A stretch of DNA of 6,885 nt from Bacteroidales bacterium (GTDB taxonomy: Bacteria; Bacteroidota; Bacteroidia; Bacteroidales; VadinHA17), in assembly GCA_013314865.1 (NCBI GenBank), contig JABUEV010000130.1, positions 1 through 6,885 of the forward strand, read 5' to 3'. A program made the translations under genes and the position numbers. Below are positions 5,612 through 6,885 of this stretch, piece by piece (within the stretch, counting starts at the first letter, position 1; each line of letters begins with the position of its first letter). The notes beneath the pieces are model-generated. The model was not told the DNA's origin. It saw only the letters and a list, made by a program, of their open reading frames with translations, and searched no databases.

Positions 5612-6885
5612 CTAGTAGCCTTCTCTTTCTACATAATGAGTATGAAGCAGTTCATGGGCTTTATGGCTGTTTGGTTTACCCAGGAACTCCTTGTAAAGGG
5701 CTATAACATCAGGATTCTCATGTGACTTACGCAGAACCATGTGTTCATCTTCCTCATAAATTGCCTTCATACGGTTTTCACGAACCTCCCTGCTGGTTGG
5801 AATTGGCTGGCCGCCTCCACCTATGCATCCTCCAGGGCATGCCATTATCTCAATAAAGTGATACTTGACATTTCCTTTACGCAATTCTCTCATTATCTTA
5901 TTGGCATTTGTAAGTCCATGGGCTATTGCAACCTTCAGTTCCACACCCTCAAGGAATTTCCATTCGTCCAGACAGCCTTCAATTTTCACTGATGCTTCCT
6001 TAACGCCATCAAGCCCTCGTACAGGTGTAATGTTCAGATTGCTGAAAGGAACTTCCCTTCCGGTGACGATTTCATAGGCAGTTCTGAGTGCAGCTTCCAT
6101 CACACCACCGGTAGCACCAAAAATTACTGCGGCTCCTGTCGAATCACCCATAATAGAGTCATATGGTGAAGGTTTCAGAACCCTGAAGTCAATTCCTGCC
6201 TGTTTAATCATCACAGCAAGTTCCCTTGTAGTTATGACATAATCGATGTCTTTGTAGCCGCTTGCCCTCATCTCCGGCCTGTCAGCCTCATACTTCTTAG
6301 CAGTACAGGGCATGATTGAAACTGAAACTATTTTTGAAGGATCAATTTTCTTTTTCTTTGCGAAATATGTTTTTGCAAGCGCCCCGAACATCTGCTGAGG
6401 AGATTTGCATGTTGACAGGTTTGGAAGGAATTCAGGATATTTATGTTCGATAAATTTTATCCATCCCGGTGAGCAGGAAGTGAACATCGGGATTTTTGTC
6501 TTCTTGTCACCGTCAACAAGCACTTTTTTCAGTCTGGTCAGCAGTTCAGTTCCCTCCTCCATTATTGTAAGGTCGGCACTGAAATCAGTGTCAAGCACCG
6601 AGTCAAAACCAAGCTGTTTCAGGGCGGTAACCATTTTTCCGGTGACTCTCTCACCCGGATCATAGCCGAGATCTTCTCCAAGCGCTACTCTTACTGCAGG
6701 TGCTGTCTGAACCACAACATGTTTGTCGGGATCATAAATTGCATCCCATACATGGTCGATATAGGTTTTTTCAACAAGTGCTCCGGTCGGACAACGGTTG
6801 ACGCACTGGCCGCAGTTGGTGCAGACAACATGGCTCATCGGCCTGTCGTGGAATGAGGACATTTTCTGCTGGGCACCTTTGTTGA
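5612..6885 (-). CDS. [FeFe]-hydrogenase catalytic subunit, N-terminus cut by window edge
   Basis: Catalyses reversible H2 formation at an H-cluster. The frame stays open to the right window edge (NKGAQQK precedes the Met at 6862), so that Met is internal. Numbering from it: VCTNCGQCVNRCPTG (13-27) binds one [4Fe-4S] cluster; L1 is FTSCSPGW (127-134); L2 is MPCTAKKYE (184-192); L3 is EIMACPGGCIGGGGQP (338-353). VSVSIMPCTAKKYEADRP, ITTRELAVMIKQAGIDF and FGATGGVMEAALRTAYE are typical of the family. The protein ends in the usual small-subunit-like tail, SHKAHELLHTHYV, with no extra C-terminal ferredoxin domain. The missing N-terminus would normally carry another [4Fe-4S] and often [2Fe-2S] domains. 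The overall sequence resembles HndD/HydA subunits of multimeric NAD(P)-linked, often electron-bifurcating enzymes, so NuoE/NuoF-like partner genes may lie beyond the right edge. A strong terminator follows, suggesting this is the last gene of its operon. Confidence 0.94.
   Translation of the reverse strand, partial: NKGAQQKMSSFHDRPMSHVVCTNCGQCVNRCPTGALVEKTYIDHVWDAIYDPDKHVVVQTAPAVRVALGEDLGYDPGERVTGKMVTALKQLGFDSVLDTDFSADLTIMEEGTELLTRLKKVLVDGDKKTKIPMFTSCSPGWIKFIEHKYPEFLPNLSTCKSPQQMFGALAKTYFAKKKKIDPSKIVSVSIMPCTAKKYEADRPEMRASGYKDIDYVITTRELAVMIKQAGIDFRVLKPSPYDSIMGDSTGAAVIFGATGGVMEAALRTAYEIVTGREVPFSNLNITPVRGLDGVKEASVKIEGCLDEWKFLEGVELKVAIAHGLTNANKIMRELRKGNVKYHFIEIMACPGGCIGGGGQPIPTSREVRENRMKAIYEEDEHMVLRKSHENPDVIALYKEFLGKPNSHKAHELLHTHYVEREGY

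Noticed and set aside
6860..6862. Met at 6862 as the true start of the hydrogenase
   Set aside because: The frame is open upstream to the window edge, and this Met falls between the FeS domains, just before a [4Fe-4S] motif that is normally internal. The gene is truncated by the window.

Overview
The window looks like a chromosomal stretch from an anaerobic or microaerophilic member of the Bacteroidota. This rests on several signs: moderately AT-rich DNA; almost no Shine-Dalgarno sequences before the genes; exact TAnnTTTG promoter elements (the Bacteroidota -7 consensus) in two intergenic gaps; an 81-residue DNA-binding protein of a type I know from Bacteroidota; menaquinone synthesis by the futalosine route (MqnA); and an [FeFe]-hydrogenase. 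Placement below phylum is not supported. Family names come from recognising motifs, not from a database search.

Layout, left to right. The left edge holds adenylosuccinate lyase (purB, minus strand, lacking its C-terminus because it runs off the window). A 77-bp divergent gap separates it from mqnA (plus strand). mqnA overlaps a GNAT acetyltransferase gene by 4 bp, so those two form a translationally coupled pair. Next, with its own candidate promoter and a clear intrinsic terminator, is the small helix-turn-helix protein. An HD-domain phosphohydrolase gene starts only 9 nt after that terminator. A 169-bp gap without a convincing gene or RNA follows, then a gene for a probable exported protein of unknown function. 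That gene converges on a minus-strand nitrilase-superfamily hydrolase. At the right edge, also on the minus strand, lies the catalytic subunit of an [FeFe]-hydrogenase, lacking its N-terminus because it runs off the window. A strong GC-rich terminator follows the hydrogenase gene and sits directly in front of the nitrilase start codon.

How the genes relate: PurB (purine synthesis), MqnA (menaquinone synthesis) and the hydrogenase (H2 metabolism) are core metabolic enzymes and do not form one operon. The GNAT, HD, nitrilase and exported proteins have recognisable folds or export signals but no assignable substrates. I saw no mobile element, CRISPR array, tRNA, rRNA, phage gene or defence cassette, and no stretch over 300 bp without a gene. 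This is mostly ordinary chromosome. The oddest features are the two genes whose start codons lie almost on top of the preceding terminator, and the small stand-alone regulator-like gene.
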